A stretch of DNA of 64,000 nucleotides, taken from Basidiobolus meristosporus CBS 931.73. Taxonomy: Eukaryota; Basidiobolomycota; Basidiobolomycetes; Basidiobolales; Basidiobolaceae. A model generated the notes under the pieces. It saw nothing but the letters and a program-made list of their open reading frames with translations, was not told the origin of the DNA and made no database searches. The first letter of the stretch is position 1. Every line of letters starts with the position of its first letter. Below, piece by piece: positions 1-11,051 of this stretch. A program made the translations under genes and the position numbers. The DNA lies in assembly GCA_002104905.1 (NCBI GenBank), contig MCFE01000044.1, positions 62,001 through 126,000 of the forward strand, given 5' to 3'.

Positions 1-1362
1 TATTTTGGTGGTATTGACGCCTTCTGAGCTCTTGAAATGTTGCCTAGCTTATTTGCCATATGAACATCCCTTACAAACATTCAATTTGATCAGAATGGAG
101 TATTTTAGGCCCAAAACATACTGAGTTTTTCACCAATTGGCTCATTTTCTGTTCCCCTATGTGTCCTAGCCTCCTATACCATGTCTCCTGGTTGGTTTCA
201 TCAGTTTCAGCAATGTTGACATACTTGGGTACAATGATCTTGCATTGTAACTTGTATATATTGTGATCTCTGATTCCCAAAGCTAATTTTTGTCCATTTT
301 CACTCAATATTGAGCAGCTCAGCTTAGTAAGAGCAAGTTTCAGTCCCTGAATAGTTGCTTTACTGACTGAGAGTAGGTTCTTAGCTATTCCAGGTACATA
401 GAGTACATCAGTCAGTTTTGCTGTTGTTGCCCCTGAGTTATCACTCATATTTAGTTGTATAGACCCACTGGCGGTAGCTTCCAATGCAGAGTTATCTCCC
501 AGATAAGCCTTTCTTACGGGAATAGTTTTTAAGTTGCTGAACCAATCCTTTATACCACAAGTATGCTGTGATGCTCCAGAGTCAATATACTATTCATTAC
601 TTCCGTTACTTGCACTCTCTTGTACAGTTACAAATAACTGTACATCAGTAGTTATATGGTTTGCCTGCTCTAGTTTCTGTTTCTTGTCTGCTTGTTTCTT
701 ACTGCATTCTCTTGCCCAGTGTCCTGGCTTCTTACAGTAGTTACAGCAGCCAGGTTTTCTTTGGTTTTGTTGCTTTCCCTTCTTTTCTGTATGCCTTTCT
801 GAACTGAAAGTGACATAGTCTAAAGTCAGGTTGTCTTCTCTGCTTTCAAAAGAAAGTATGAGTGGCTCATACTTGTCTGGTAGGCTGCAAAGTAGACAGA
901 GTTTCTTTTCTTCATCCTCTACACCAGCATTAATACTGTAAAGTTCTTCTGCAAGTGTCTCCATTCTGGTAATGAGTTGTAGCATGTCATCATCTGGCTA
1001 CTTCCTCATGTTGAAGAACTTTTGTTTCAAATAAAGCTGCTTGATACTGACTTTGCTCTAAAGATCTTCTCTAAGGATTCCCATGCTGTTTTGGCAGTAT
1101 CTGAGGCATGGATTTGTCCAAGGAAGGAGTCTTGCACATTGTTGCATATGGCATTGAAGGCCTTTCTCTCCTTCTCTTGAAGCTTCTCCACATCTTCTGC
1201 TGTTCCTTTGGGCTCAACTTCCTTTCCTGTTACTATGTTCCAAAGCTTTCTTTCCTCAAGGTGGATCTGCATCTTGATTCTCCAAAGTCTGTAGTTCTTC
1301 CCATCAAACCTCTCCTTTACAGGGAAGATGTAGGTATTGCTTTGTTTGCTGGTAGAAGTCAT
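1..1362 (-). pseudogene. Copia A1 gag-pol (broken, truncated by window edge)
   Basis: Gag starts at 1362. It has the UBN2-like Gag core seen in other copies (region FDGKNYRLWRIKMQIHLEER), then a zinc knuckle CNYCKKPGHWAREC near 690-735, then the aspartic protease motif YIDSGA near 575-590. The Trp codon before that motif is TAG, a G-to-A change relative to the full-length copy. The pre-integrase stretch with H-x4-H is intact. Near 90-125 it carries an extra base that the full-length copy lacks, so the two copies have independent frameshifts at nearly the same place. Frame breaks also occur between 985 and 1027. Confidence 0.9.
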
Positions 1363-1385
1363 CTTTAGAATAGATTAAGGCAATT

Positions 1386-1398
1386 GGGGCTCATAACC
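1386..1398 (-). other. Primer-binding site of Copia A1
   Basis: The minus strand reads GGTTATGAGCCCC immediately after the LTR, as in the other family A and B copies. It is complementary to the anticodon stem-loop of initiator tRNA-Met (anticodon CAT), the half-tRNA priming mode known for Drosophila copia. Confidence 0.7.
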
Positions 1399-1767
1399 TG
1401 TTGCAATTTGAGAAGTGATTTGGATATAAGGAACTTATCAAGAAATAGTGATAATAGTTGCACTGTTGTTTATTCATAAAGAAGCTCAGTATCTGTACCT
1501 TTGTAGAAGTAATACAGCTGTAACACTGAGTAGGGAGGGTTTCTCAATATTCAGGAGCATTCTTTAACAGTTTCAGGGTTAGTACATAATGTTTTGTAAT
1601 AGTGCTAACTTGATCCTGACTATAGGGGAATAATCATAAGATCATATATCTGGAGAAAGTGGCAAAGTCAAGGCAGTAAATGAGTCCTACAGTGACTAAG
1701 ACTAGTCTAGAATTGTTAAGTAAATTTTTAGCTGCTGAATGATACCAAATAGTCCAATATTTCAACA
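1399..1767 (-). repeat. 5' LTR of Copia A1
   Basis: This is a 369-bp LTR in reverse orientation with TG...CA ends, closely matching the LTRs at 11594-11962 and 15911-16280. The outer flank (from 1768) is a family B integrase remnant, so A1 inserted into or next to an older element. The other LTR lies outside the window, so no target duplication can be checked. Confidence 0.92.
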
Positions 1768-1985
1768 TTTCAACCATTGGTCAAAGATCTTGCCATGTCA
1801 ATTCTTGATCTATTTGCACATTCAGTAGCTCCATTGAGCTATGGGAGGTATGGTACAGTGGTCTTTTTTTTGAGTATTTTGTCCAAATAATCAAAGTTGA
1901 CTTGTACAAATCTCTTGTACCAAAGTATTTATACTTCTCCAATTGAGTTATTTATTTTGGCTTCCAGACCACTTTAAATTTTTAA
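1768..1985 (-). pseudogene. Family B Copia integrase/pre-integrase remnant
   Basis: The bases match, with many changes, two separate parts of the family B pol at 26281-26370 (integrase around the catalytic Glu) and 26760-26880 (pre-integrase). The part between them has been lost. No open frame survives. Confidence 0.7.
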
Positions 1986-2170
1986 ATTAATTACTTTTTT
2001 GATTAAGCTTTTCTGACTTACTTTGGATATTTTTTTGTACAAGTTATTTTGATTCTAGAGAAACTCTAATTGTCTTGCAAACTACCTCTTACTTTATACT
2101 ATTCCCTTCTAAATCTTTAAAAAAGTTTTTTTGCTGTAGGTATAGCACTACCTCCATGTAGATAGGCTTA

Positions 2171-2371
2171 GAACAGCTGCAAGAGCATGTGTGCAAAGTG
2201 TGGGGCTGTTTGGACAACTTTGGGATTTTGCATGTACTGGATACCTGATACTTGATGAAAACAATTTAAGTAAATCCTGACAAGGAGTTTGGTCAGTACT
2301 CTCTATAATTTGTAGGTATTCTCCAAGTGACTACCTTACAACAATATATAGGTGGAATCACAAATGTAACA
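2171..2371 (-). repeat. Degraded family B LTR fragment
   Basis: This stretch is the reverse complement of the 5' half of the family B LTR, recognisable by runs such as CATGTGTGCAAAG, GGGGCTGTTTGGACAACTT and GGTCAGTACTCTCTA, ending in the expected AACA. It is diverged and lacks the end carrying the TATA box. Confidence 0.75.
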
Positions 2372-3380
2372 GTAGTTACAAATATCACAAACTCTCATGC
2401 CATACTGTAATAGATCTTTCTGTCAGCTTGTCTTTGAGCAATATTGTTATGCTTCAAAAACTGCACAGTGTTCCTCAGCTGTTATAGTGGGGAGTGGTTG
2501 GATTCTTGGCTACCTGACTGAGAGCCTGAGGAGCTTGCATTATTGCCTTTAGTGGTCACAATGTCAACATATCATTTTTTGGATGTTGCTCTGCTCATTG
2601 CACTGAGCATCCAATCAAACTGTTATCTACTCTGCTTCTGAGGCTGTCAGTCAGAGGGTTTGGCTCAGAACAAGAGAGTTCTGCTTTTTCTTTTAGCAAC
2701 ATATATATGGGAATGAGCCAAGTCAAGGGGGAACTCATATAGGTACAATGTCCTAAATATAGGACTGTCTTAAATTCACTGGAGTATTGACAAAAAAGTG
2801 AAATAGTAGCATTACTTTGCTGAGTGTTAGTTGTGTGCCTCATGGAAAAAACTACTTCAATTTGGCACCATAAGAGAAGAGAAAAAAGACCATGTGGCTG
2901 TTGTAACAAGCTACTCAGTCACAAAGCACATCAATAACATTGGAATCAATGCAAGGATTATGGCTAGTGTCTTACCACTCAAGCTGACTTGAGCATTTGT
3001 CAGTCAATAGTGTACCAATAATATCTTGCTGGCCACTAAAAATAAATGTAATAGCACCAAGCCATACTTGTCACCTTGCTCAGACTGAATCAGGTGCATT
3101 TATGCTGCATTTTGTCTCACATAAACCTTGAGAGTATAGCCAGCAGAGTTATAAATTCAATCATGAAGGCTCACTGATGGATTATGAGCCTATATCAACT
3201 CACAGTAGTATCTTGCAGGAACCTAGCAAAAATTCCAAAATGCAATGAGAAAACAAACATGAAAAAAAGGCCAAATATACATTTTTAAGCTTAGTCAGCT
3301 CAGTAATACACTTACTGGACAATGATGTGATGTAGTGGCTAGAGAAGTGGCATATTTCCTCTAATATTACCTATAAATGT
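2372..3380. other. A+T-rich relic DNA, no gene recognised
   Basis: No convincing gene or complete repeat is visible; the longest frame (2595-2909, minus) has no recognisable domain. A short part near 3065-3165 shares words (for example CTTGTCACCTTGC) with 18336-18440, next to the dispersed repeat described below, so it may be the edge of a third, decayed copy. Confidence 0.5.
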
Positions 3381-3656
3381 TAAAGAATAAGCACCAAGCT
3401 CCTTGTTGGGATTTACTTGGAATATATTCTCCTAAGTATCAGGTACCAAGAGCATGGAAGTACTCAAAGCTGTTAAAACAGTCCCAACTTAGCACACATT
3501 TTGTGAGGTCTTTCTAAGCCTATTCTATATGCTTACTGTGCTGAGACCTTATAAAAGTATCAATACCATATGTACATTCTTATAATCATCAAATGAAATC
3601 CACATAAGCCACATGATCTCCCAACCACCTCCAGCATCTCCAAGACTCTTACAAAA
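3381..3656 (+). repeat. Family B LTR remnant (3' part)
   Basis: Forward-oriented remnant of the family B LTR from the middle (TTGTTGGGATTTACTTGGAATAT) through the TATA region to the 3' end, degraded to CTCTTACAAAA. It is followed by a recognisable primer-binding site and gag start, so it is the 5' LTR of an old element. Confidence 0.8.
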
Positions 3657-3827
3657 GGTTATTAGCCCCATGCTGCCACTCTGTGCAATGACTACTACGT
3701 ATATTTCCAGAATTTGCCCCTCTTCTGAAAAGGAGGATGGATCTAAGTACTAAGTGTGGAAGGTGCAGATGAATATGCTACTACAAGTAAGAGACCTTTC
3801 TGATATGTGGTAATGGAAAGTATTCAA
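3657..3827 (+). pseudogene. Family B primer-binding site and gag 5' remnant
   Basis: It begins GGTTATTAGCCCC, one base away from the shared primer-binding site, and then follows the first 55 or so codons of family B gag with frame breaks. Homology fades after about 3827. Confidence 0.75.
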
Positions 3828-4472
3828 TTACTACATATCTCAAAACCAATATTGCACTCATTTCTTCACTTTGCTTTTTGCTATTGTCACACACAAGTAA
3901 AAGATTAAGAATTTCTAAATTTGAAATACAAATGCTCCAGACCCTAAAAAGAAATCAACCCAAGAATATCATGTCATGCAGAACACTTAGTAGTCAATAC
4001 ATGTCTCAAATTACTGCTCATTTTAAGCAGTACTTGAGGAGCAATGATCAAAAAAGTCCAATTATTGTACATACTTGTCTTATTGCTAGGATTACTATGG
4101 TGACTTCAGTGGCATGTAACCTTTGTGCCAGCCAATCAAATCATGTGAAATTCTCACAGGTGCTGCACCTATGTCTGATCTGTGCCACTGCAAAATTTAG
4201 CTTTGTTTCACATGTATTACTAGCGCAAGCACCCAAAAACTCTGATCCTTCTGAAATTTCATATATATGACTTCCTCAGCTGAAAATAAAGGTGAGCCCC
4301 TCTTTCCAGAATCTCCACACTACAATTACAAGCTTAAAGGTTATACAACTTCCCCTGCATCTCTTGTACTGTTGAGTATTCTGACCTTGATTGGTACTAC
4401 ATCAGTAAAGTGACTGCAAAGCTCACAAGAATCCAATCTAATTTCTACATGAAAGCTGCCACTTTTCTATCA
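3828..4472. other. Intergenic relic DNA, nothing recognised
   Basis: A 130-residue frame at 3878-4270 is low in complexity and has no family signature; I do not consider it a gene. Confidence 0.4.
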
Positions 4473-4592
4473 GAAAAGTCCCCTCTAAGAAACCCCTTTA
4501 CTCTGAAGACACCCTGTTAGACACCCCCTTAGGTCTAGAGACCCCTTCAGAGACCTCTCCAATACACCTGTTTAGGTTAAAGGGGTGCTTAG
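4473..4592. repeat. Degenerate short C-rich repeats
   Basis: Five or more imperfect units of 12 to 19 bases start with AGA and carry ACCCC or ACACCC (for example AGACACCCCCTTAGGTCT then AGAGACCCCTTC). On the minus strand this makes five spaced runs of three to five G. Confidence 0.5.
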
Positions 4593-4929
4593 AACTTCCA
4601 TATTAGAAAATCCTATCCCACAAAGGGAGGTAACTTCCAAACAAGGAAAGGTACTATAAAAGTAAATAAGCTCAATAGTTAACAGAAGGTCAGTGCTGTA
4701 GAAGTGAGAATCACTGCCTATAGTATATTTTGGGCCTAAGATTGAGGATATCAGTGAAAGTTATATCTTTTGTCAGTATATCAAACTCCCAACAAACTAT
4801 TTCAGTATTAGCATACTGGGGGTTATTGTATATTGTTGATTAGTCCCTGCATTGCCAAACAAGCCCCAAGCTAATCACAATACAACACAACAGATATTGA
4901 CATGGGAGAAGAATGCCCCCCTTGCAACA

Positions 4930-5080
4930 TAAGAGAAGAAGTAGTACTCTGAATACCAGAAATAGCCATATACCTACTATCTGTAAGCAAGGCTGCAACA
5001 GAAGGACTCAGTTTCAGTTTTGACAACTCTGGAGGCAGCATTACTGATCAAAGTGGTTCTCATACTGCTTTGGGTCTGTA
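4930..5080 (+). pseudogene. Family B Copia pol fragment (protease to pre-integrase linker)
   Basis: It translates with gaps to the stretch around LSFSFDNSG that precedes the pre-integrase domain in the family B copies at 28640-28760 and 33090-33180. It is isolated, with no LTR attached. Confidence 0.75.
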
Positions 5081-5144
5081 GGTGGAGTATACAGTTGTTC
5101 TGACTTTGGAAGCTGTAGTCAATTATCATCTTCAAAGTTGCAGA

Positions 5145-5400
5145 ACTCAGGTCATACTTTTGTTAAGATGCAAAGTAAGTTGGGTATTAGAGCTCTAAAG
5201 CTTCCATGTGACAAGCTTGTGGCCATATTACCCTTTAAATCTGACTAAAGACAAAACCAAGGTATTCCTAGCAAGCTTTTTGCAGTGGCCATTGCACCTT
5301 GTCAATACTCCATGCACAAAACACCTGAGAAGTGTTGGATGTAGCTCTCCCCTGGACTTATACACCACCACCCATGTGGCACACATTGTGAGGGGTTCAT
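5145..5400. repeat. Dispersed repeat of unknown type, copy 1
   Basis: About 250 bases align along their whole length with 18107-18365. Shared words include CATACTTTTGTTAAGA, TCCTAGCAAGC, TTGCACC and CTTATACACCACCA. The minus strand has a TATA-like GTGTATAAG and, in the other copy, a GTGAATAAAG polyadenylation-like word, so it could be an LTR of an unlisted element. No terminal repeats or coding capacity were confirmed. Confidence 0.6.
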
Positions 5401-5949
5401 AGAGGTTACCTAAGATCAGACAAGATTTACTAGATGATTTGAGTCATTATTCACATATAGAAAAGACACTACCAACAAGAAAAAGGTTTCAACACTAACC
5501 TTACTATTCAGGATGAATTCTTTGTCATTACCACTCAGACATGAAGTTCCACAGCTTGATGGAAAGAATTTGCATACCCCCATATTTAAATGTGTGAAGC
5601 TCTTCCCAATGAAATATTGCTAAGCTTCTCTGACAAGGACATGTTCTCTCTGACAGGACCTTGATGAAGACTCATCTACATACCAAGTATAGTATATCCC
5701 ATATATACTATGGAATTGAAGGCCTAAGATACTTTGGAAGGACTGATCTTTCCAAGCTACCACTGTTGACTGCCACATTGACAGTGGCTACAGGATATGT
5801 GTTATGCTGCCAGACTTCTGGAAGACACTTAGTAGCAAGGAACTGTTGTATCTTGGTACAGATAATAGAGGCAATATAAATGATGCTAACTCAGCCTCTA
5901 GGCTGGTCTATAGTGTAGTGCAATAGTTCCCTTTTGAGATATTGGAAGT
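5401..5949. other. Relic DNA between repeats, no gene recognised
   Basis: Nothing in this 550-base stretch could be assigned. A 72-residue frame at 5661-5879 has no recognisable feature. Confidence 0.4.
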
Positions 5950-6176
5950 TGCTAAAATATTAGACTATTTGCCATTACTCAGCAGCTAAAATTTACTTAA
6001 CAATTCAGGGGTAGTCTTGGTCAGTGTAGGACCAACTTACAGCCCTAACCTTGCCAATTTCCTATGGTCTATGATTCTGTGATTACTCCCTATAGTCATG
6101 ATCAAATTAGCACTTTTACCAAACATTGTGTACTAGCCCTGAGACTTTTATAGAATATTCCTGAGTATAGAGAAAC
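5950..6176 (+). repeat. 5' LTR of Copia A3, 3' part deleted
   Basis: It starts TGCTAAAATATTAGACTATTT, matching the family A LTR start, and follows it to about position 227 of 369, where the sequence switches to integrase (AATGGAGG...). Confidence 0.85.
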
Positions 6177-7946
6177 AATGGAGGGGAATACCAATTAAAG
6201 AAGTTTGCAAAATACTGCTCATCTGCTTATTTACTTCAACAGACCACTGTTCCACATGTTCCAAAATAAAATGGAGTTGCAAAACATTCAAATAGAGCAA
6301 TAGTAGTGATGGGAAGGTCTATGCTACATGATAAGGGGAGGGACAACAAGTTATGGGCTAAATCTATTGCTACTGCAGTTCACATTAAGAATTGATGCCC
6401 AACAACTACACTACTATGCTACACTTCTTGAAGCATATATAGGCTGAAAACCATACTTCCTGCACCTTGGGATCTTTGGCAGTGATACTTTTATCACATC
6501 CCTGACAAAAAAAGTGCAAAGTTAGAAGCAAAGAGCGGAAAAGGGAACTTTCTTGGGTATTGTTGAAATCCTGAAGGCAATAGAGTGTACAATGGCAAAT
6601 TCACAAGCTTTTCAATTGCAAGGATGATGTATTTGTGAGGATTTCATATTAGACAGCCACTGAGAGCATTGAGCAGCTGCCTCACAGTGCAACCAACACT
6701 AATGAAGAAGATACATTCACAATTCAGCCAGATATTCAAGATAATATCCGCCAGATCCCAATCAAAGCAGATTATCCCAGTTGCGGGATTTGCCCAGCTG
6801 AGGGATTTACTTGAATACAAAATGCCACTGGAGCTGGGTTGCAGACATTGAATGATCATGAAGAAGCTTGTCTTGTTGTAATTGCCAAACCATAGAATTA
6901 TGAACAGGCTATGCAAGGTCTATATGCTACTATGTGGCAACAAGCCATGGAGGAGGAGTGCCCATAATTAACCAGGGCAAAATGTAGGAACGGGACCAGG
7001 AGGCACTTAAACACACAAAATCAGATTGCTTCAGCAAGTTTTACATGAATGAACTTGGAAAATTGAACTATTTTCTTGGAGTTGAAGTCAAATTTGACAT
7101 TCCTTCACAGAAAGTTGTGCTGAATCAGTCTAAATACATCAGGGACATTCTTGGAAGCTTTAAAATGGAAAATTGCTAGCCTGCATTGACCCCCATGGAA
7201 CAATAACTTGAAAATGAGATATCTTGACCAGTTTTGGTGAAAAATGCTCAAATATGGACCAAAACTTCCCTTATTAATGATAGATGGTATCCTGATCTAC
7301 ATGATAATTTCTACATATTTAATATTGCAGTGGCAGCTGGTATGGTTAGTAAATTCAGGCAAGATTATGGATCAGATCAAATTACAGCAGCTAAGCAGTT
7401 TCTCAGATATCTAAAAAGTACCACAAATACAGTACTGGAATACTCTGGAGCACCTGATAGGCAAAAGGTGATGGTTATAGTAACTCAGATAGGGGTAGGG
7501 ATCTGATTGACTGACCCCTGATTTCTGAGAATATATTTCATTGTCCTGGTGCAGTTATTACTTTGAATTGCAAGAAACAACCAACTGAGGCCATATTTAC
7601 AACTGAAGCTAAATATATGGCTGCTTGTCAAGCTACCAAGAAGGCTATATGGCTACAAAATTTATTTAAAGACTATGGTTTCAGCTCAGATGAACCATCA
7701 TGTATTTACAAGGATAACAAAAGATGTATTTCATTAGCTAGGAATCCTACTAATCTTGCCAGAACTAAGCGCATATATATACAACACCACTTTGCAAGGG
7801 AAGCTGTAGAAAGTAACTTATAGGAGTTTGTTTACTGCCCAACTGACAAAAAGGTGGCAGTTATATTGACAAAACCACTAGCTAGGCTACAATTTGAGAA
7901 TCTTGCAGAGAAAATAGAATTAAAAAATTATTTGTTTAGGTAGGAG
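6177..7946 (+). pseudogene. Copia A3 pol remnant (integrase, reverse transcriptase, RNase H)
   Basis: It aligns with A2 pol from the second integrase Asp (the DNGGE region) through the catalytic-Glu region, the integrase C-terminus, the first part of reverse transcriptase, then after a deletion the connection and RNase H domains (7010-7946). Numerous stops and frameshifts are present. It keeps the base that A2 has lost near 14320 (the integrase to reverse-transcriptase junction), so it shows that the A2 frame break is a deletion. Confidence 0.88.
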
Positions 7947-8314
7947 TGTTGAAATATTCAACTATTTAGTAACTTTCAGCAGGCAAGAATTCACCTAATA
8001 ATTCTGGACTAGTTGTGGTCACTGTTGAACTAAGTTACAGCCCTTACTCTGCCACTTTCTTCAGATCTATGATCCTTCAAATATTCTTCTGTAGGCAAGT
8101 TCAAATTAGCACTTTCACCAAATATTATGAACTAACTCTGAAACTCTTACAGAATACTCATCATTGTTGAGAAGCTCTCCTTACTTGTATTATAGTTGTA
8201 ATACTTCTACAACGGTATATGTACTGAACTTCTTTATGACTAAACATCATTTCAGCTGTTACCACTATTTCTTGATGAGGTCCTAATATCCAAATCATTA
8301 CTCAGGTTACAATA
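7947..8314 (+). repeat. 3' LTR of Copia A3
   Basis: This 368-bp LTR begins TGTTGAAATATT and ends in a degraded ...GTTACAATA. It is much more diverged from A2 than A1 is, marking A3 as an old insertion. Confidence 0.88.
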
Positions 8315-8595
8315 GAAATCAAGGTATACTATGCCTCTTCATCTGCTAGAAGGTAAACCTTGACCTCCTGCATGTTACAACAAGGTAGACCAGTGCTAGG
8401 GACACATATACCACCTTCTCTGATAGATCTATAGGTATACTGTACAAGGATCTATCCCTGGGCCTCAGTCAGCAATTTATGCTGTAGCACCAAGTAATAT
8501 GAGGACACATAGTGCTTGCCAGAAGATGCATGTAGTCATAGAAGTAGATAAGGAACACAACCACATACTACATCTCAACATTTGAAGCTGCTCAC
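8315..8595. other. Unassigned DNA
   Basis: No gene or repeat recognised between the A3 3' LTR and the next LTR fragment. Confidence 0.4.
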
Positions 8596-8690
8596 TGTTG
8601 AAATATTGTACTTTTTGGTATCATTCAGCAGCTAAAAATATACTGAACAATTCTAGACTAGTGTTGGTCCCTTTAGGACTAATTTGCACC
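8596..8690 (+). repeat. Family A LTR fragment (first 95 bases)
   Basis: It begins TGTTGAAATATTGTAC and follows the family A LTR to the word GGACTAATTTGCA, then stops. No internal region or second LTR is attached. Confidence 0.8.
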
Positions 8691-9660
8691 CCCTGGGGAA
8701 GCACCAGGAAGTATACAATCTAAGCCTGAGAGGCCTAATCTACTTATCATTGATGATAGAAACTTAATACCATAGGAGATCTTATTTTTGTGAAAATTTT
8801 GAAGAGTCATGATAAGGTTTTCTCCTTTAAGAATAAGTAGATGGGACTTTTAGAGACATAAATTGGAGCACCTATCCCAGTTTATATAATAGACTTGTTC
8901 CATTGTACTGTGCCAGGGTGCATGGAGCAATCCATGGTCTCTAAGAACAATTGGGCTCAATATTATAGCTACCAGTAGGCAGGATTGGTCTTGGACAATA
9001 TTGCACCATGTGGGGCAATCTTGCATACTATAGCACAATCTGACACAATGAGGTTGGCACATATGAATGCGCCAACTTGTGATGTTTGCATCACATGTGC
9101 AATTGGATGCCCCTATGATGGTATGTAAAATCCGGTATTTAGATATATTTCTTTGATATAAATAAGAATAAATGTGTATCAAACTATAAACTACACTGAT
9201 ACTTACCATTTTTGTAACCATCACTCCAATAGACTGGTATCTCAGCAGTTGATAGATCCAAAAGTATCCTGAAGCTGTCAGCCCCCAATTGGCTCTGTGA
9301 CCACTACACAAGCTACATGATTTGCCATCAAATATTCCATTTTGCCCATTGAGCAAGTAAATCCCTGACCCTAGTGATTGGACAAGGTGTCATAGCTAGC
9401 ACACAACAGAGCAAACAGGTACAAAACAGATCAAATGGCTGCACCAGTGTAGCAGATGATGTATATATATGCATGGTGTTTTTTTATAGAGGTCTTGTCT
9501 CAAATGTGAGATAACCTTGATATTACTTATTTCAAAAATTTGGTGATTACTGATTGGAGGTGGCTTGAGTTAGATTGCAAAAAAATGCATTGTTTGGATC
9601 ATGCCATATAATAACAATTCAATGTAATTGCATCATCTTCTCCTAGGGTCTTTTCTTACA
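8691..9660. other. Unassigned DNA with one weak minus-strand ORF
   Basis: A 168-codon minus-strand frame (8850-9356) is Cys-rich (SCSLCSG near its start) and contains a good splice donor word (ATGGTAAGTATC), but no family could be recognised and it has no partner exon that I can support. I treat it as doubtful. Confidence 0.35.
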
Positions 9661-9664
9661 GGGA

Positions 9665-10700
9665 TTAGTACTGAAGTATTGGTAGTAATTCACTTTGCAA
9701 ACCCAGACTACTTCCATATTGACTATTCTCTTGGCTGCTTGTATATTTATATTCAGTATTTTGCCTCCTAGTTGATGAGTGCAATGCTGCAGCATGGCCA
9801 AACCTAATTGCTCTGGATGATGCTACTAAACCTGCCTGCAGTGCTACACACTGATGCGTTCTTTTACTTCCAAGAGGCTTGGGTGGTGAAGGCACTTCTG
9901 TGGGTCATCACCAGTTGTTTCACCAGAAGGAACTTGCTGATGATCAGGTCTTATGGCACATGCAGGGGCAACTTGATGCGCTGGAATGGCCCTTGGCTGA
10001 GTTTAATGTGATGGTGCTTGTTGACACAATTTGGCCCACTCCAATGGACTTGTGTCTAAATGAGCAGTGTGGCAAGTTCAGTGGTTTTTCTGTGAGGCGT
10101 TCATGTTGACCTGACACAAGTTGACTCAATCCAGGGTGCTCTTGTGAAGGGTGTTTTGTAGCTTGGACTGGCATGGGCTGGCATGCCAAAGTTGCAAGGG
10201 ATGGTGAGGAATCCAGTAAAGAGTGCTGGTGCAATCTAGAGGCTGTTGCTTTTGGATTGTATCCTTCCTCTTGAAGCTTACCTTCTGATTCCTCAAGGTA
10301 TTCACTTACCTTCTGTCTAATACTTAACAACTGTTGTCTGCATGAGTTCTGTGTATATTGCTCTTAGAAGCCACTTGGCACTACTAATATATGGTGCAAT
10401 ACATTATTCATTTGAGCCAAAAACTCATTCAAAATCTCTTTGGTTCCCAGAGTTGAGGCATGAACAGCAAATCCCCTCACTCCCAGCTTAATCTTGATTT
10501 CAATACTTGTCTTGTTATATATCTTCATACATACATCCACTGGCATCTTAATGCTGAACTCATGCCACAGCATTCTACTCAGGCTCTTCTATCTCTGTTG
10601 ACTTTCTCAGGTATCTGGCTCTGCTAGATTAATGAGTAGAGCCCTAATATCTGAATGAAGGCTCATCATAGACATTTGGGCCATACTAAAATCATTTGGC
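9665..10700 (-). pseudogene. Unrecognised decayed coding region
   Basis: Several minus-strand frames with protein-like composition follow each other with stops and frame changes: an upstream part near 10615-10700 (FSMAQMSMMSLHSDIRALL), a second near 10364-10573 (KEILNEFLAQMNNVLHHI), and Gln/Ser-rich frames down to 9665. The order hydrophobic-helical part then Lys/Gln/Ser-rich part resembles a retroelement Gag or a captured gene, but no zinc knuckle or other diagnostic motif is visible. Function is not assigned. Confidence 0.35.
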
Positions 10701-11051
10701 AAGAACTCAGACAGATCTAACATCAGATTCACTGGTTAGGACCATGCTAGTGAGCTGAGGGATGGGTTTTTTCTGGGTTGTACTAACAATGAGCTGAGAC
10801 TTGGTTTAAGGACCATAGTGACTAATTTAGATACTCCTACAGTAGTGTATTGGCATCAACCTGGTTGTATATGAGATATATATGAGAACTATTGTGATTG
10901 TTGAGTTTTCCATATAATATGCATGGTGCATCTTGGATCACAATGGCATGGATTGGATCACATCAATTGCAGATTTCCTGTTTGATTATAGACTTGTGAG
11001 CAAAGCATCAATAAAAATACCAAGTCATTGTTTGAGGATGATATTTGCAAC
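10701..11051. other. Unassigned DNA
   Basis: A+T-rich, with no gene or recognised repeat. Confidence 0.4.

Larger units (their letters stand above)
1..1767 (-). mobile_element. Ty1/Copia retrotransposon, family A copy 1 (A1), 5' part only
   Basis: The minus strand reads 5' LTR, primer-binding site, gag and the beginning of pol, then runs off the left window edge inside the region joining the GAG pre-integrase domain to integrase. It is the same family as the full-length copy at 11594-16280 and aligns to it almost base for base. A 66-base in-frame deletion removes 22 Gag residues before the zinc knuckle, and a stop replaces the Trp before the protease motif, so this copy is dead. Confidence 0.93.
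5950..8314 (+). mobile_element. Ty1/Copia family A copy 3 (A3), internally deleted
   Basis: The element keeps parts of both LTRs and about 1.8 kb of pol. The flanking pentamers GAAGT (5945-5949) and GAAAT (8315-8319) look like a target duplication with one later mutation. Two internal deletions are visible relative to A2: one joins the middle of the 5' LTR to the integrase core near 6176, removing about 1.8 kb with gag, protease and the integrase N-terminus; the other joins the start of reverse transcriptase to a point after its catalytic centre near 6993, removing about 0.5 kb. Confidence 0.88.

Noticed and set aside
3878-4270. 130-codon plus-strand ORF
   Set aside because: Composition follows the local A+T-rich DNA and no domain or conserved motif is visible.
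4473-4592. CRISPR-like spaced repeats
   Set aside because: Units are short, imperfect and vary in length without constant spacers; the context is a eukaryotic transposon block.
8850-9356. 168-codon minus-strand ORF with Cys pairs and a good splice donor
   Set aside because: No recognisable family, no partner exon and protein composition unlike the other coding regions; kept only as a doubtful note.
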